From Chitinophaga pinensis (GTDB taxonomy: Bacteria > Bacteroidota > Bacteroidia > UBA4408): a stretch of 64,000 nucleotides of DNA. Position numbers and translations under genes: made by a program. The stretch is from assembly GCA_945861665.1 (NCBI GenBank), contig CAMAVS010000009.1, positions 1-64,000 of the forward strand. The letters run 5' to 3'. The notes under the pieces were generated by a model. The model saw nothing but the letters and a program-made list of their open reading frames with translations, did no database searches and was not told the origin of the DNA. Of this stretch, positions 63,655 through 64,000 are shown in pieces. Every line of letters begins with the position of its first letter. Within the stretch, counting starts at the first letter, position 1.

Positions 63655-63679
63655 CTAGCAAAATACTAAACCAAACAAA

Positions 63680-64000
63680 ATGGCAACTAATAGAACATTT
63701 ACAATGATAAAACCAGATGCTGTAGCAAAGAACTACATCGGAGGAATTTTAAAGATGATAAACGATGCAGGTTTTAGAGTAGTGGCAATGAAATATACTA
63801 AACTAACTGTTGATGCAGCAGGCAAATTTTATGAAGTTCACAAAGATCGTCCTTTTTATGGCGAGTTGGTACAGTATATGTCATCAGGCCCAGTAGTAGC
63901 TGCTATTTTAGAAAAAGAAAATGCAGTAGCCGATTTTAGAACCTTAATTGGAGCAACAAATCCAACGGAGGCTGCTGAAGGCACTATACGCAAAATATAT
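63680..64000 (+). CDS. ndk: Nucleoside diphosphate kinase (3' end beyond the window)
   Basis: The first 107 codons of Ndk, cut by the window end. It moves phosphate from ATP to other NDPs. It shows [10 protein letters not shown] at the N-terminus, [31 protein letters not shown], and [15 protein letters not shown] just before the missing catalytic-His part (GSD segment). Confidence 0.96.
   Translation, partial: MATNRTFTMIKPDAVAKNYIGGILKMINDAGFRVVAMKYTKLTVDAAGKFYEVHKDRPFYGELVQYMSSGPVVAAILEKENAVADFRTLIGATNPTEAAEGTIRKIY

Overview
The window looks like a chromosomal segment of an AT-rich member of the Bacteroidota. Several promoters carry the phylum's TTTG / TAnnTTTG pair, for example TTTG-N18-TACCTTTG before the tRNA-Ser/Pro/Arg cluster and TTTG-N18-TACTTTTG before tRNA-Gly/Leu. 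Two secreted proteins carry type IX secretion sorting domains (a PNPTNG-type A tail and a gliding-motility-associated type B tail). Families typical of the phylum (DUF4783, DUF4369-TlpA, DUF4412, GldM-like, WG repeats) are common. No rRNA, insertion sequence, integrase or CRISPR array was seen.

Region 1 (1-36,730) is mostly core genome: rRNA methyltransferases, nadC, gatB, a sodium:solute symporter, two secreted T9SS-type proteins, meaB, a glycosyltransferase, an O-antigen ligase broken by one in-frame TAA, tpiA, ftsK-lolA, arginine decarboxylase divergent from an arginase-type ureohydrolase, argS-pyrD-HMG-CoA lyase, pdxH, and a peptide-type ABC importer (binding protein plus two permeases).

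Region 2 (36,752-37,107) holds tRNA-Ser(GCT), tRNA-Pro(TGG) and tRNA-Arg(TCT). From the tRNA-Arg to about 58.3 kb the content becomes accessory and mosaic, as in a genomic island. It opens with debris: a tandem 11-bp repeat, a clipped membrane gene, and a 5'-truncated prokaryotic viperin (pVip) continuing in frame into a P-loop nucleotide kinase, with two nonsense codons. An SOS-type umuD-umuC-SRAP operon and a WG-domain remnant follow.

Region 3 (41.5-55.9 kb) looks like an undescribed locus built around an ECF-like sigma factor (41,701) and a coupled single-TM protein, probably its anti-sigma factor. Seven copies of GGTTACC-N15/16-TATTAAT(a)AGT (the sigma gene's own copy is looser), plus one decayed copy, sit before the sigma gene and before the leaders of most transcription units. 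Those units encode two paralogous envelope proteins, a GldM-C-like protein, an 1,107-residue WG-repeat protein, tandem small acidic proteins and tiny membrane proteins. A 447-bp direct repeat (promoter, membrane gene and tail) flanks an AAA ATPase module.

Region 4 (55.9-58.3 kb) has a DnaB-like helicase and a complete retron core: an msr-msd RNA gene with matching a1/a2 ends just upstream of a retron-type reverse transcriptase. Three phased 10-bp repeats follow the RT gene.

Region 5 (58.4-64 kb) returns to ordinary genes: a TPR protein, DUF3050, tRNA-Gly(GCC) and tRNA-Leu(TAA), folA, a glutamate synthase-like FMN protein, thyA and the start of ndk.
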